A stretch of DNA of 27,239 nt from WLMZ01 sp031367435 (GTDB lineage: Bacteria; Actinomycetota; Acidimicrobiia; Acidimicrobiales; Ilumatobacteraceae): contig JANLPV010000019.1 in NCBI GenBank assembly GCA_031367435.1, positions 1 through 27,239 on the forward strand, given 5' to 3'. This document shows, piece after piece, positions 1 to 6,961 of this stretch. The notes beneath the pieces are model-generated. The model saw only the letters and a list, made by a program, of their open reading frames with translations, was not told the origin of the DNA and ran no database searches. Position numbers and translations under genes: made by a program. How positions within the stretch are numbered: the first letter of the stretch is position 1; every line of letters begins with the position of its first letter.

Positions 1-303
1 TACCGCTCGGCAAGCTTCGAAGCCGAACTCAACGCGCACGGCATCACCCTGATCAGACCGTCACTCAAAACTGAACCCGCTCGAACAGGACAACGATTCC
101 TGAAACCGTTCCGCTAAATCATCGAGTCCGTCAACCAAACACTGAAAGCCCAACTCGACCTCGAACGCCACGGAGGACGCAAACCCGCCGGTGTGTGCGC
201 CCGCATCCTGCAACGCCTCCTCGCGCTCACCGCCGCCATCTAGCACAACGAAACCACCAACCAACCCGGACCAACACGATCACTCATCGCCTACGACCAC
301 TGA
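1..303 (+). pseudogene. Decayed 3' end of a DDE transposase (IS982-like), partial
   Basis: Frame 1 reads as the C-terminal 100 codons of a transposase, including the stretches FLKPFR, IIESVNQTLKAQLDLERHGG and LIAYDH before a normal TGA at 301-303. Two in-frame stops interrupt it: TAA at 115-117, where a Gln codon is expected before IIESVN, and TAG at 241-243, where a Trp codon is expected in the AAI-W-HN stretch. Homology-like sequence continues past both. The gene enters from outside the window, so its start is not visible. The family call (IS982-like DDE transposase) rests on remembered C-terminal patterns and is less certain than the fact that this is a broken transposase. It ends 22 bp before the inverted repeat of the next element, so the site has collected more than one insertion. 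Confidence 0.7.
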
Positions 304-325
304 CCCCTTGGAACTAACCATCGAG

Positions 326-349
326 CTTCCTGTCCGGGAGTTGGGGTGA
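326..349 (+). repeat. Left terminal inverted repeat of the IS481 element
   Basis: The repeat reads CTTCCTGTCCGG, then GAGTTGGGGTGA. Its partner at 1420-1443, read on the minus strand, is CTTCCTGTCCGG then AGGTTGGGGTGA. That is 22 of 24 matching positions. Confidence 0.85.
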
Positions 350-1438
350 GTGGTGGTGCTTGTGGTTGTGGTTGTCATGATGCCTTGTTGAGGAGCTCGA
401 TGGGGCGTCGGCCGGCCATGTAGTTGCCGTGGTTTCGTCGGCGGGTGTTGTAGGTGATTAGCCAGGCGTCGGCTTCGCGTTGGAGTTGGCGGATCGAGGT
501 GAAGTGCCGTCGGTGGAACGCCGGTCGCCAGCATTCTTGGAGCATGGTGCCTTGGAAGCGTTCAACGATGGCGTTGTGGTTCGGTGAACGGGCCGGGATC
601 TTGATCCTGGTGATGTCGTGGCGGGCGAGCGCGTCAGCGAACCTGGTCGCGACGTACTCGGGTCCGTTGTCGGCAACGATCGCCCGGATCGGGTAGCCGA
701 GCCGCTGCCATTGCTGACGGATCCGCTCGAGGAACGCGATCGAGATGTCGGCGGTGACGGGGCCGTGCACGATCCATACGATCGCCCAACGGGTGAACAC
801 ATCAACGGCGGTCAGCTGGTGGACTTTGCCGACACCTTTCAGGTTCCCGATGTAGAAACTGTCGATCGACACTTGCTGACCTGGTGCTCCAGCCCAATGG
901 CAGAACCCGAACAGCATGTCATCGCCGGCGGCTTCGGTGATCAGCCCGGTCGTGGCAGCCGCGATCGCCGCGGCACGCGCCAGGCGCTGGTGTCGCCGGC
1001 CGAGCCCGTGGACCACGAGGTGGTTCTGCACCGCCGATTTCGAGAGTCGGAAACCGTGGTCGGCGAGCCGGTCCGCGTACTGGCGGCAACCCAACGTGGG
1101 CAGCGTCACGACTAACGTCAACAACACCTCGATCACATGCGTCGGTGTCTGGTTCGGCATCATCGGTGCCCGCTTCTTCTTCGGCCACAACGCCTCGAGC
1201 CCATACTTCGAAGCGACGTTACGCCACTTGTGGAACGTCTTGGTCGAGATCCCGAACACACGACACGTCTCGGCCACGTTGCCGGTCTCCACCGCGTGAG
1301 CAAGCATCCGCACGCGTTGGTGATACACAATCTGTTCTGAGGTCACGGTGGTGGTTTCCTTTGGTGTCTGTGAGAAGAACCACAGGTACCACCACCGGAC
1401 CCACCTCACGGTGGATCCGTCACCCCAACCTCCGGACA
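331..1438 (-). mobile_element. IS481-family insertion sequence, apparently complete
   Basis: One transposase gene is bounded by imperfect terminal inverted repeats that begin TGTCCGG and end CCGGACA, the TGT...ACA ends typical of IS481 elements. Similarity between the two ends extends outward by CTTCC, giving 24-bp repeats with 2 mismatches (326-349 and 1420-1443). Immediately outside the extended repeats lie ATCGAG (320-325) and ATCTAG (1444-1449), which match at 5 of 6 positions and could be a decayed target duplication. The element is about 1.1 kb, normal for a one-ORF IS481 member. Exact ends depend on whether the CTTCC is part of the IS or of its target. Confidence 0.8.
375..1346 (-). 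CDS. IS481-family transposase
   Basis: DDE transposase that would cut and join the ends of its own element. The open frame runs back to 1409, but I choose the GTG at 1346 (protein begins MTSEQIVYHQ). AAAGGA lies about 10 bases upstream of it, and the extra N-terminal residues are Trp-rich and unlike a transposase. That gives 323 residues. An N-terminal helix-turn-helix (around VAETCRVFGISTKTFHKWRN) is followed by a second winged-helix segment and an integrase (rve) core. The DDE triad reads as Asp in QVSIDSFYIG, Asp in IVADNGPEYV and Glu in NAIVERFQG, with 35 residues between the last two, as in IS3/IS481 enzymes. No stop or frameshift is visible, so it may be active. Confidence 0.9.
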   Translation of the reverse strand: MTSEQIVYHQRVRMLAHAVETGNVAETCRVFGISTKTFHKWRNVASKYGLEALWPKKKRAPMMPNQTPTHVIEVLLTLVVTLPTLGCRQYADRLADHGFRLSKSAVQNHLVVHGLGRRHQRLARAAAIAAATTGLITEAAGDDMLFGFCHWAGAPGQQVSIDSFYIGNLKGVGKVHQLTAVDVFTRWAIVWIVHGPVTADISIAFLERIRQQWQRLGYPIRAIVADNGPEYVATRFADALARHDITRIKIPARSPNHNAIVERFQGTMLQECWRPAFHRRHFTSIRQLQREADAWLITYNTRRRNHGNYMAGRRPIELLNKAS

Positions 1439-1443
1439 GGAAG
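1420..1443 (-). repeat. Right terminal inverted repeat of the IS481 element
   Basis: This is the reverse-complement partner of the repeat at 326-349, with two adjacent mismatches. It lies upstream of the transposase start, so the transposase promoter probably sits at or inside this end. Confidence 0.85.
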
Positions 1444-1618
1444 ATCTAGAGCACCGTTGACGACCGCCAACTGGGGCGCGACTGGGGGGCGTCATTGCAT
1501 CAGGACCGACACCGTCACCCACCTCGTCGGCGAACGCCGGTCAACTTCGCAGGGTGGCACGCAATTCGCGGTAGCGATGGAGCGTTGGAACCAGTCGCTT
1601 CCGGCGCCGCAGGCACTG

Positions 1619-2365
1619 TCACAGCAGGCCGCTGCAAGCGCCGCCATCAACGTGAATTTGGACTCCGGTCAGAAACGCGGCTTGTGCGCTACACATGAAC
1701 GCAACAATTGCGCCGAAGTCTGTCGGGTCGCCGAGCACTCCCATCGGTACGCCAAGGGCAATGGCATCGGGAGACTTGCCGTAGAGCGAAGTCACCCTGT
1801 CCGTTGCGTGGAAACCGGGTTGGATGGTGTTCACCGTGACGCCATCGGCGGCGACTTCGGTTGCGACGGTCTTCAGGAAGGCTGTGGCTCCCGCTCGGGC
1901 AGTGTTTGACAGAATGATCGTTGCCAACGGCTGGCGTACCGACACCGAGGTGATCGCCACGAATCGACCCCATCCCTGGTCCCGCATACTCGGCACGGCC
2001 GCCTTGCACATGCCGACCACGCTCATCAGATTGAGGTCGAGGGCGGGATGGTATGCCTCGACAGGAGTGCTCGCGAAGGTGCCCGCTGGCGGTCCACCGC
2101 TATTGGCGACGACGATGTCGAGCCCGCCCAGCGCCTCCGCGGCCGCTGCGATGAAGGCGGCTCCACCTCGCGCATCGGAGATATCGCACACCAACGGTAT
2201 GCAACCGCGACCTATTTGTGCTGCCGCATCATCGATCCGACCCTTGTCGCGGCCGCAGATGACGACGTGTGCTTCCTCGGCCACAAGCGCCGCCGCGGCT
2301 GCATATCCCAATCCGCCGGACGCAGCTGCAACCGCTGCGCGACGACCCTTCAGTCCTAGATCCAT
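1619..2365 (-). CDS. SDR-family protein with atypical active site (FabG-like)
   Basis: A 248-residue Rossmann-fold protein of the short-chain dehydrogenase/reductase superfamily. The N-terminal nucleotide motif is AASGGLG (residues 14-20) and the usual NNAG is replaced by ANSGG. The active-site Ser is present in ITSVS (about 140-142), but the YxxxK pair is missing. The aligned segment LSNTARAGATAFLK has Ser153 in place of Tyr and Arg157 in place of Lys. An SDR subgroup with LSNxxRxG at this place is known to me and often annotated 3-oxoacyl-ACP reductase, so this is probably inherited divergence and not damage. The C-terminus keeps the VDGG motif. It is transcribed away from the FMN reductase/TetR pair. 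Substrate unknown. It may have another chemistry or be a binding protein. Confidence 0.85.
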   Translation of the reverse strand: MDLGLKGRRAAVAAASGGLGYAAAAALVAEEAHVVICGRDKGRIDDAAAQIGRGCIPLVCDISDARGGAAFIAAAAEALGGLDIVVANSGGPPAGTFASTPVEAYHPALDLNLMSVVGMCKAAVPSMRDQGWGRFVAITSVSVRQPLATIILSNTARAGATAFLKTVATEVAADGVTVNTIQPGFHATDRVTSLYGKSPDAIALGVPMGVLGDPTDFGAIVAFMCSAQAAFLTGVQIHVDGGACSGLL

Positions 2366-2381
2366 TCCACGACGCTACAGC

Positions 2382-2398
2382 TGGGCCTTTATGGCCCA
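2382..2398. promoter_or_regulatory. Palindrome in the divergent SDR/FMN-reductase promoter region
   Basis: TGGGCCTTTATGGCCCA is a perfect 6-bp inverted repeat around a 5-base AT-rich centre, 16 bases upstream of the SDR start codon. Size and place fit a repressor site, for example for the TetR protein encoded downstream, but nothing ties the two together directly. Confidence 0.35.
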
Positions 2399-2574
2399 CC
2401 ACGTTTCCCGACGCAGCAAGAGCATCTGCGACAAACGATCGCGAGAGTGGGACATTGGCACGTGCCGCCATGGTGCCGCGGATGACGGACGCAATGGTCG
2501 AGCATCACCTGAGATATTCTCTGGCACGCGGGACGGAAGTCGCGCAGCATCCGAAGGAGCAGTGGTGGTTGACC

Positions 2575-3123
2575 ATGTCCAGCCAAGCTGACGCGAAGGC
2601 GTTCAATGCAACTGTTGTCGTTGGCAACCCGAAGCCGACCTCGCGCACTAGAGATGTCGGCGTCGCTGTAGCCCGGGCGTATGCGCACCACTTCGCAATC
2701 GCGGATCCCGCCATAGACGTCGTCGAATTGAGTGAGCTGTCGTCGTCTCTCTTCGTGTGGGGCGCACCGGCCGTTGCAGCGGCGAAGCAGCAGGTGCTCG
2801 GCTCGCATCTGGTGATCGTCGCCTCTCCTGTCTATAAGGCGTCCTACACCGGCCTGCTGAAAGCCTTCCTCGACCAATTCGGCCGAGATGAACTCGGCGC
2901 GTTGGCGACCGTTCCTCTCATGGTCGGAGCGGGCCCGGCACACTCGCTCGCCGTCGAGAGCCAACTCCGTCCGGTGCTGGTCGAGATCGGTGCGTCGTGC
3001 CCCACACGGGGCCTCTACATTCTCGAGAGCGAGATCGGCGATGTGGAGTCACCGATCGCTGAGTGGATGAGCGTCTGGGGCAACGCGCTCCGAGCGGTCG
3101 TCTCCTGTCGTTTCGGCGCATGA
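2575..3123 (+). CDS. NAD(P)H-dependent FMN reductase (SsuE/MsuE-like)
   Basis: Flavodoxin-fold reductase expected to supply reduced FMN to a two-component monooxygenase. The 182-residue protein begins MSSQADAKAF. The FMN phosphate loop is seen in VVVGNPKPTSRTR (about residues 14-26), and SPVYKASYTGLLKAFLDQF is the typical SsuE-type block. Start choice: ATG at 2575 lies 15 bases after AAGGAG (2554-2559), rather far. A TTG at 2569 in the same frame would sit 9 bases from that site and may be the true start, adding two residues. The gene overlaps the TetR gene by ATGA, so the two are co-expressed. No partner monooxygenase lies directly beside it. The nearest flavin-type candidates are the LLM genes at the right of the window. 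Confidence 0.85.
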   Translation: MSSQADAKAFNATVVVGNPKPTSRTRDVGVAVARAYAHHFAIADPAIDVVELSELSSSLFVWGAPAVAAAKQQVLGSHLVIVASPVYKASYTGLLKAFLDQFGRDELGALATVPLMVGAGPAHSLAVESQLRPVLVEIGASCPTRGLYILESEIGDVESPIAEWMSVWGNALRAVVSCRFGA

Positions 3124-3767
3124 CGCCGCCGACCTCGTCGTCACGGGTGGGACGTAGGCGGCGGCAGCAGATCCTCGATGTGGCGGCTGAGTTGTTCGCG
3201 GAGCGCGGCTTCCATGGCGTCACCGTCGACGATCTCGGTGCCGCCGTAGGTGTGTCGGGTCCAGCGCTCTATCACCACTTCGCCAGCAAGGAGGAGCTCC
3301 TCGGTGAGATGCTCGTCAGTATCAGTGAGTATCTGCTCGATGGTGGACGGTGCCGAGTAGCTGCGGCCGCAGGACCTTCCGATGCGCTCGACGAACTGCT
3401 CCGGGGGCATATCGAGTTCGCGCTGGATCGCACCTCGCTGATCACGGTGCATGTGCGCGAACTCGTTCACGCCCCTGAGCTTCAACGCAAACGCGTCCGC
3501 GCCCTCCAGAACGAGTACGCAGAGCTGTGGGTCGACGTCCTGCTTCAGCTCGACCCACAGCTCGATCGGCGGATCGGCCGTGCGGGCGCGCATGCGGTGT
3601 TCGGTCTGCTGAACTCCACGCCGCACAGCCGGCGCGCGAGCCGCGAGGTGATGGCGGGTCTGTTGTTCGAGATGGGTCATGCTGCGCTCGACACCCTTGA
3701 TCAGGTGAGCGGGCGGGAGGCCACAAACCGCAGCGCGCTCCGCGCCATCGATGGAGTCATCGGTTGA
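3120..3767 (+). CDS. TetR/AcrR-family transcriptional regulator
   Basis: A 215-residue one-component repressor. I start it at the ATG in the ATGA overlap with the FMN reductase stop, because the longer frame adds only residues that shadow the upstream gene. The N-terminal HTH (about residues 12-60) is typical: RQQILDVAAELFAERGFHGVTV, then DDLGAAVGVSGPALYHHFASKEELL. The C-terminal half is a helical ligand domain of KstR-like type with no recognisable ligand motif. Its tail runs 11 bases into the convergent luxR gene. Likely targets are its own operon and perhaps the divergent SDR (see the palindrome at 2382-2398). Confidence 0.92.
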   Translation: MTPPTSSSRVGRRRRQQILDVAAELFAERGFHGVTVDDLGAAVGVSGPALYHHFASKEELLGEMLVSISEYLLDGGRCRVAAAAGPSDALDELLRGHIEFALDRTSLITVHVRELVHAPELQRKRVRALQNEYAELWVDVLLQLDPQLDRRIGRAGAHAVFGLLNSTPHSRRASREVMAGLLFEMGHAALDTLDQVSGREATNRSALRAIDGVIG

Positions 3768-4323
3768 CGAGCTTGTCCACTAGTTCCGTCGTGCTGGTGG
3801 CCCCATACTTGCGCAATAGATTCGACCGGTAGACTTCGATCGTGCGGTGGCTGAGTCCCAGGACGACGCCAATCTGTTTGCTGGTGTGTCCTTCGATCAA
3901 CAGTGCCGCCACATCGCGTTCGCGGCCGGTCAGCGCGATACCGCTTTCGGCCACCATGGGTCGTTGGGGCGACAGGTCCTCGAAGCTCCAGATCCCGGCG
4001 TCGTGCGGCGAGTGCGGATCGAGCGCCCGCCCGATGACGTGGCACCAGAACAGCTCGCCTTTGGGGTTGCCCGGCTCGCGACGCATGATGCGCTCGTCGG
4101 AGTACCGCCCGCGTCGGTCGAGGTTGAGGGTGATCCGATCCCCGGTTCGTTCGAATTGCTCGGCGCTGGGGTAGAGGACCTGAAGCGACTGGCCGACCAG
4201 TTCGTCGCGTGGGCGCAGGAACATCGCCGCCAACTCGTGGTTGCAGTCGACGATCATTCGCCGGCGTGACAGGACCAGGCCGATGGGGGCAAGCTCGAAC
4301 GCGGCCCGATAATCCAGTCTCAC
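3757..4323 (-). CDS. PAS domain-LuxR-type transcriptional regulator
   Basis: A 188-residue one-component regulator. Residues about 5-115 form a PAS domain (begins AAFELAPIGLVLSRRRMIVDCNHE, with the strand GELFWCHVIGRAL). Residues 131-182 are a LuxR/FixJ helix-turn-helix, from LTGRERDVAALL through GHTSKQIGVVLGLSHRTIEVYRSNLLRKYG. There is no response-regulator receiver domain, so the PAS domain presumably senses a ligand directly. The start is GTG at 4323 without a clear Shine-Dalgarno sequence, so translation may be weak or nearly leaderless. It diverges from the CoA-transferase genes, with a perfect dyad in the shared gap, which points to self-control and control of scoAB. Confidence 0.9.
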   Translation of the reverse strand: MRLDYRAAFELAPIGLVLSRRRMIVDCNHELAAMFLRPRDELVGQSLQVLYPSAEQFERTGDRITLNLDRRGRYSDERIMRREPGNPKGELFWCHVIGRALDPHSPHDAGIWSFEDLSPQRPMVAESGIALTGRERDVAALLIEGHTSKQIGVVLGLSHRTIEVYRSNLLRKYGATSTTELVDKLVNR

Positions 4324-4336
4324 TATGATTCGTACA

Positions 4337-4360
4337 TACTACGTAGGTGGCTACGTAGTA
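4337..4360. promoter_or_regulatory. Perfect 24-bp dyad operator between luxR and scoA
   Basis: TACTACGTAG (4337-4346) and CTACGTAGTA (4351-4360) are exact reverse complements separated by GTGG. Each arm also contains the self-complementary octamer CTACGTAG, so the site is both a dyad and two tandem palindromes. It starts 14 bases upstream of the luxR start codon and ends 44 bases before the scoA start, covering the likely promoter of both. The neighbouring PAS-LuxR protein is the obvious candidate ligand (inference). Confidence 0.7.
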
Positions 4361-4404
4361 GCGTGACATCGGCGACCACCGCACACCGAACGATTGGCAG
4401 ACGC

Positions 4405-5139
4405 ATGAACAAACTGTATTCGACGGCTTCGGAAGCACTCGCTGGGATCATCTATGACAGCCAGACGCTTGCCGTTGGCGGCTTCGGATTGTGCGGCATT
4501 CCCGAAGCGCTGATCGATGCCCTCCGCGACACGGGCGCCACGAACCTCACGGTCATCTCCAACAACGCCGGCGTCGATGGGTTTGGTCTCGGCAAGCTGC
4601 TCGAAAGCCGCCAGATCGCAAAGATGATCTCCAGCTACGTGGGGGAGAACAAGGAGTTCGAACGCCAATTCCTGGCCGGCGAACTCCAACTCGAGTTCAC
4701 TCCGCAGGGCACGCTGGCCGAGAAGCTACGAGCGGGCGGTGCGGGCATCCCGGCCTTCTTCACCAAGACCGGCGTCGGCACGTTGGTCGCCGAAGGCAAG
4801 GAGACGCGTGAGTTCGACGGATCTGTCTACGTCATGGAGCGTTCGCTGGTTCCTGATGTCTCACTCGTCAAGGCCCACACGGCCGACGCCTCGGGCAACC
4901 TCGTCTTCCGTCGCACGGCACGCAACTTCAACCCCGCCGCCGCAATGGCCGGCAAGATCACGGTCGTCGAGGTAGAGCACCTGGTGCCCACCGGTGCGAT
5001 CGATCCAGACGACGTGCACCTTCCCGGCATCTACGTGCACCGCATCGTCGTCAACGAGCACCCGGAGAAGCGCATCGAGAAGCGCACCATCCGCGAGCGT
5101 GTCGTGACACAGCCGAACAGAGAGCAGGGTCAGCGATGA
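4405..5139 (+). CDS. scoA: 3-oxoacid CoA-transferase subunit A
   Basis: Alpha subunit of a family I CoA-transferase (succinyl-CoA:acetoacetate type). With ScoB it activates a 3-oxoacid such as acetoacetate using succinyl-CoA. The 244-residue protein has the CoA-binding loop GGFGLCGIP near residue 24 and the conserved tail containing HPEKRIEKRTIRE. I choose ATG at 4405 (MNKLYSTASEAL) because this matches the usual N-terminus. A GTG at 4363 in the same frame would add 14 residues but lies against the operator. The stop overlaps the scoB start by ATGA. Convergent with the acyl-CoA dehydrogenase operon. In context it would handle acetoacetate released by the HMG-CoA lyase. Confidence 0.93.
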   Translation: MNKLYSTASEALAGIIYDSQTLAVGGFGLCGIPEALIDALRDTGATNLTVISNNAGVDGFGLGKLLESRQIAKMISSYVGENKEFERQFLAGELQLEFTPQGTLAEKLRAGGAGIPAFFTKTGVGTLVAEGKETREFDGSVYVMERSLVPDVSLVKAHTADASGNLVFRRTARNFNPAAAMAGKITVVEVEHLVPTGAIDPDDVHLPGIYVHRIVVNEHPEKRIEKRTIRERVVTQPNREQGQR

Positions 5140-5774
5140 GTTGGACACATGCACAGATGGCGGCACGCGCTGCGCAGGAACTCCAGGATGGGTTCTACGT
5201 CAACCTCGGCATCGGTCTGCCGACGCTGGTCGCCAATTTCGTCAGCCCCGATATCGAGGTGTGGCTGCAGAGCGAGAACGGCATGCTCGGTATCGGCCCG
5301 TTCCCGTACGACGACGAGGTCGATCCCGACATCATCAATGCAGGCAAGGAGACAGTCACCACCATGCCGGGCTCCGCGATCTTCGGATCCGACCTGAGCT
5401 TCGCGATGATTCGTGGAGGCAAGGTGAACCTCAGCATCCTCGGCGCCATGCAGGTCAACGCTCGCGGCGATCTGGCCAACTGGATGATTCCTGGCAAGAT
5501 GGTCAAGGGAATGGGTGGCGCGATGGACCTCGTAGCCGGTGTTGCTCGAGTGGTTGTGTTGATGGAACACGTCGCCAAGAAGAAGGACGGCACCATCGAT
5601 CTGAAGCTGGTTCCGGAGTGCACCCTGCCGCTCACCGGAGTCGGGGTCGTCGATCGCATCATCACCGACCTCGCGGTCATCGACGTGACGCCCGAGGGCC
5701 TGCACCTCATCGAGTTGGCCGACGGGGTCACGCGCGACGAGGTGCAGGCGAACACCGGCGTTCCGCTGTTGTAG
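5136..5774 (+). CDS. scoB: 3-oxoacid CoA-transferase subunit B
   Basis: Beta subunit of the family I CoA-transferase, 212 residues, the usual length. The active-site glutamate is Glu47 in the signature SENGMLGIGP. This residue forms the glutamyl-CoA thioester intermediate in the family. YVNLGIGLPTLVANF near the start and the block PGSAIFGSDLSFAMIRGGKVNLSILGAMQV are typical. Translationally coupled to scoA by ATGA. Specificity (acetoacetate versus 3-oxoadipate) cannot be read with certainty, but the neighbouring HMG-CoA lyase favours acetoacetate. Confidence 0.93.
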   Translation: MSWTHAQMAARAAQELQDGFYVNLGIGLPTLVANFVSPDIEVWLQSENGMLGIGPFPYDDEVDPDIINAGKETVTTMPGSAIFGSDLSFAMIRGGKVNLSILGAMQVNARGDLANWMIPGKMVKGMGGAMDLVAGVARVVVLMEHVAKKKDGTIDLKLVPECTLPLTGVGVVDRIITDLAVIDVTPEGLHLIELADGVTRDEVQANTGVPLL

Positions 5775-5804
5775 CGGCACGCCGGTCGGGGCCAAGCTGG
5801 TTTG

Positions 5805-5826
5805 GCTGAGCTGACCGGGGCTCAGC
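5805..5826. terminator. Candidate bidirectional terminator hairpin between scoB and the acyl-CoA dehydrogenase
   Basis: GCTGAGC and GCTCAGC form a perfect 7-bp stem with an 8-base loop in the convergent gap, reaching into the last codons of the dehydrogenase gene. No T-run follows on either strand. The surrounding bases also form two near-identical copies of GGCTSAGCTGACCGG, so this may be a small duplication instead. Confidence 0.35.
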
Positions 5827-6961
5827 TGACCGGTAGACCGAGTCCGCGGGCGATCACCAGCTTCTGGATCTCGCTGGTTCCCTCACCGATCTCAAGGATC
5901 TTCGCGTCGCGGTAGAAGCGCGCGATCGGGTTCTCCTCGATGAAGCTGCTGCCGCCGAACACCTGCGTTGCCACACGGGTTGCCGTGACGGCGGCCTCGG
6001 TGGAGTACAGCTTGGCCATGGCCGCAGCCTGGGTGAACGGCCGGCCGGTGTCCTTCAGCCATGCGGCTTTGTACGTGAGGTTCGATGCGTTCTCGACCGA
6101 CACGGCGAGATCGGACAGCGCGAACGCGATGCCCTGGTTGCGGCCGATCGGGCCGCCGAACGCGTGGCGTTCGCGCGCGTACGCGGTGGCCAGTTCGAGA
6201 CAGGCTCGGGCGCAGCCGAGCGCGAGGGCGGAGATGGCAATCCGCCCGTCGTCGAGGATGGCGAGAAAGTTTCGGAAACCCGTACCGGGGGCGCCGAGCA
6301 GGTGGTGATCCGGCACGGTGACCGCATCGAGTGACAGCCCGTGGGTGTCGCTGGCGTGCCAGCCGAGCTTGCGGTAGGCGGGCTCCACGGTCAGCCCCGG
6401 CGTGCCTGCTTCGATGACAAAGCTGGAGATGCCATCGTCGGTGCGAGCGGTGACGGTGATGATGGAGGTAATCGGGGTGCCCGAGTTGGTGATGAACGCC
6501 TTGGTGCCGTTGATGACCCAGTTACTGCCATCCAGGTGCGCCTTGGTGCGCGTGGCGCCGGCGTCGCTGCCTGCATCGGGTTCGGTGAGGCCGAATGCAC
6601 CGAGGGTCTTGCCCGCCACGAGGTCGGGAAGCCAACGTTGCTTCTGATCCGGCGTGCCGAAACGGAAGATGGGGTTGGCACCCAGACCGACGCCGGCTGA
6701 CAGGGTGATGCCCATCGACTGGTCGACCCGGCCGAGTTCCTCAATGGCGATGCACAGCGACACGAAGTCACCGCCGCTACCGCCCCACTCCTCGGGGAAG
6801 ACCAGGCCGAAGAGACCCAGGTCGGCCATCTTCCCGACCGCGTCGAGCGGGAACACATGCTCCTCGTCCCATCTCGCAGCATGCGGCGCGATTTCCTTTC
6901 CGGCGAAATCGCGTACGACGAGGCGGAACGCCTCGTGTTCCTCAGACAGGTTGAAGTTCAT
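5822..6961 (-). CDS. Acyl-CoA dehydrogenase (short/branched-chain type)
   Basis: FAD-dependent dehydrogenase putting an alpha-beta double bond into an acyl-CoA. 379 residues, starting MNFNLSEEHEAFRLVV. This ATG overlaps the stop of the upstream biotin carboxylase gene by ATGA, and the longer open frame upstream only shadows that gene. The FAD/substrate block is FGLTEPDAGSDAG and the C-terminal block is EIGEGTSEIQKLVIARGLG. Glu360 in EGTSEIQ is at the position of the catalytic base of medium-chain and most other dehydrogenases. Isovaleryl-CoA dehydrogenase normally has Gly or Ala there and its base elsewhere. The operon suggests isovaleryl-CoA or another branched substrate, but the residue pattern does not confirm it. 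Third gene of the carboxylase operon. Confidence 0.93.
   Translation of the reverse strand: MNFNLSEEHEAFRLVVRDFAGKEIAPHAARWDEEHVFPLDAVGKMADLGLFGLVFPEEWGGSGGDFVSLCIAIEELGRVDQSMGITLSAGVGLGANPIFRFGTPDQKQRWLPDLVAGKTLGAFGLTEPDAGSDAGATRTKAHLDGSNWVINGTKAFITNSGTPITSIITVTARTDDGISSFVIEAGTPGLTVEPAYRKLGWHASDTHGLSLDAVTVPDHHLLGAPGTGFRNFLAILDDGRIAISALALGCARACLELATAYARERHAFGGPIGRNQGIAFALSDLAVSVENASNLTYKAAWLKDTGRPFTQAAAMAKLYSTEAAVTATRVATQVFGGSSFIEENPIARFYRDAKILEIGEGTSEIQKLVIARGLGLPVS

Noticed and set aside
320..1449. ATCGAG/ATCTAG as a firm target-site duplication of the IS481 element
   Set aside because: Only 5 of 6 bases match and the exact IS ends are uncertain, so it is recorded only as possible.
1444..1618. 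A gene between the IS element and the SDR
   Set aside because: Open frames cross this 175-base stretch but none has a ribosome site or a recognisable family pattern. It is treated as intergenic sequence.
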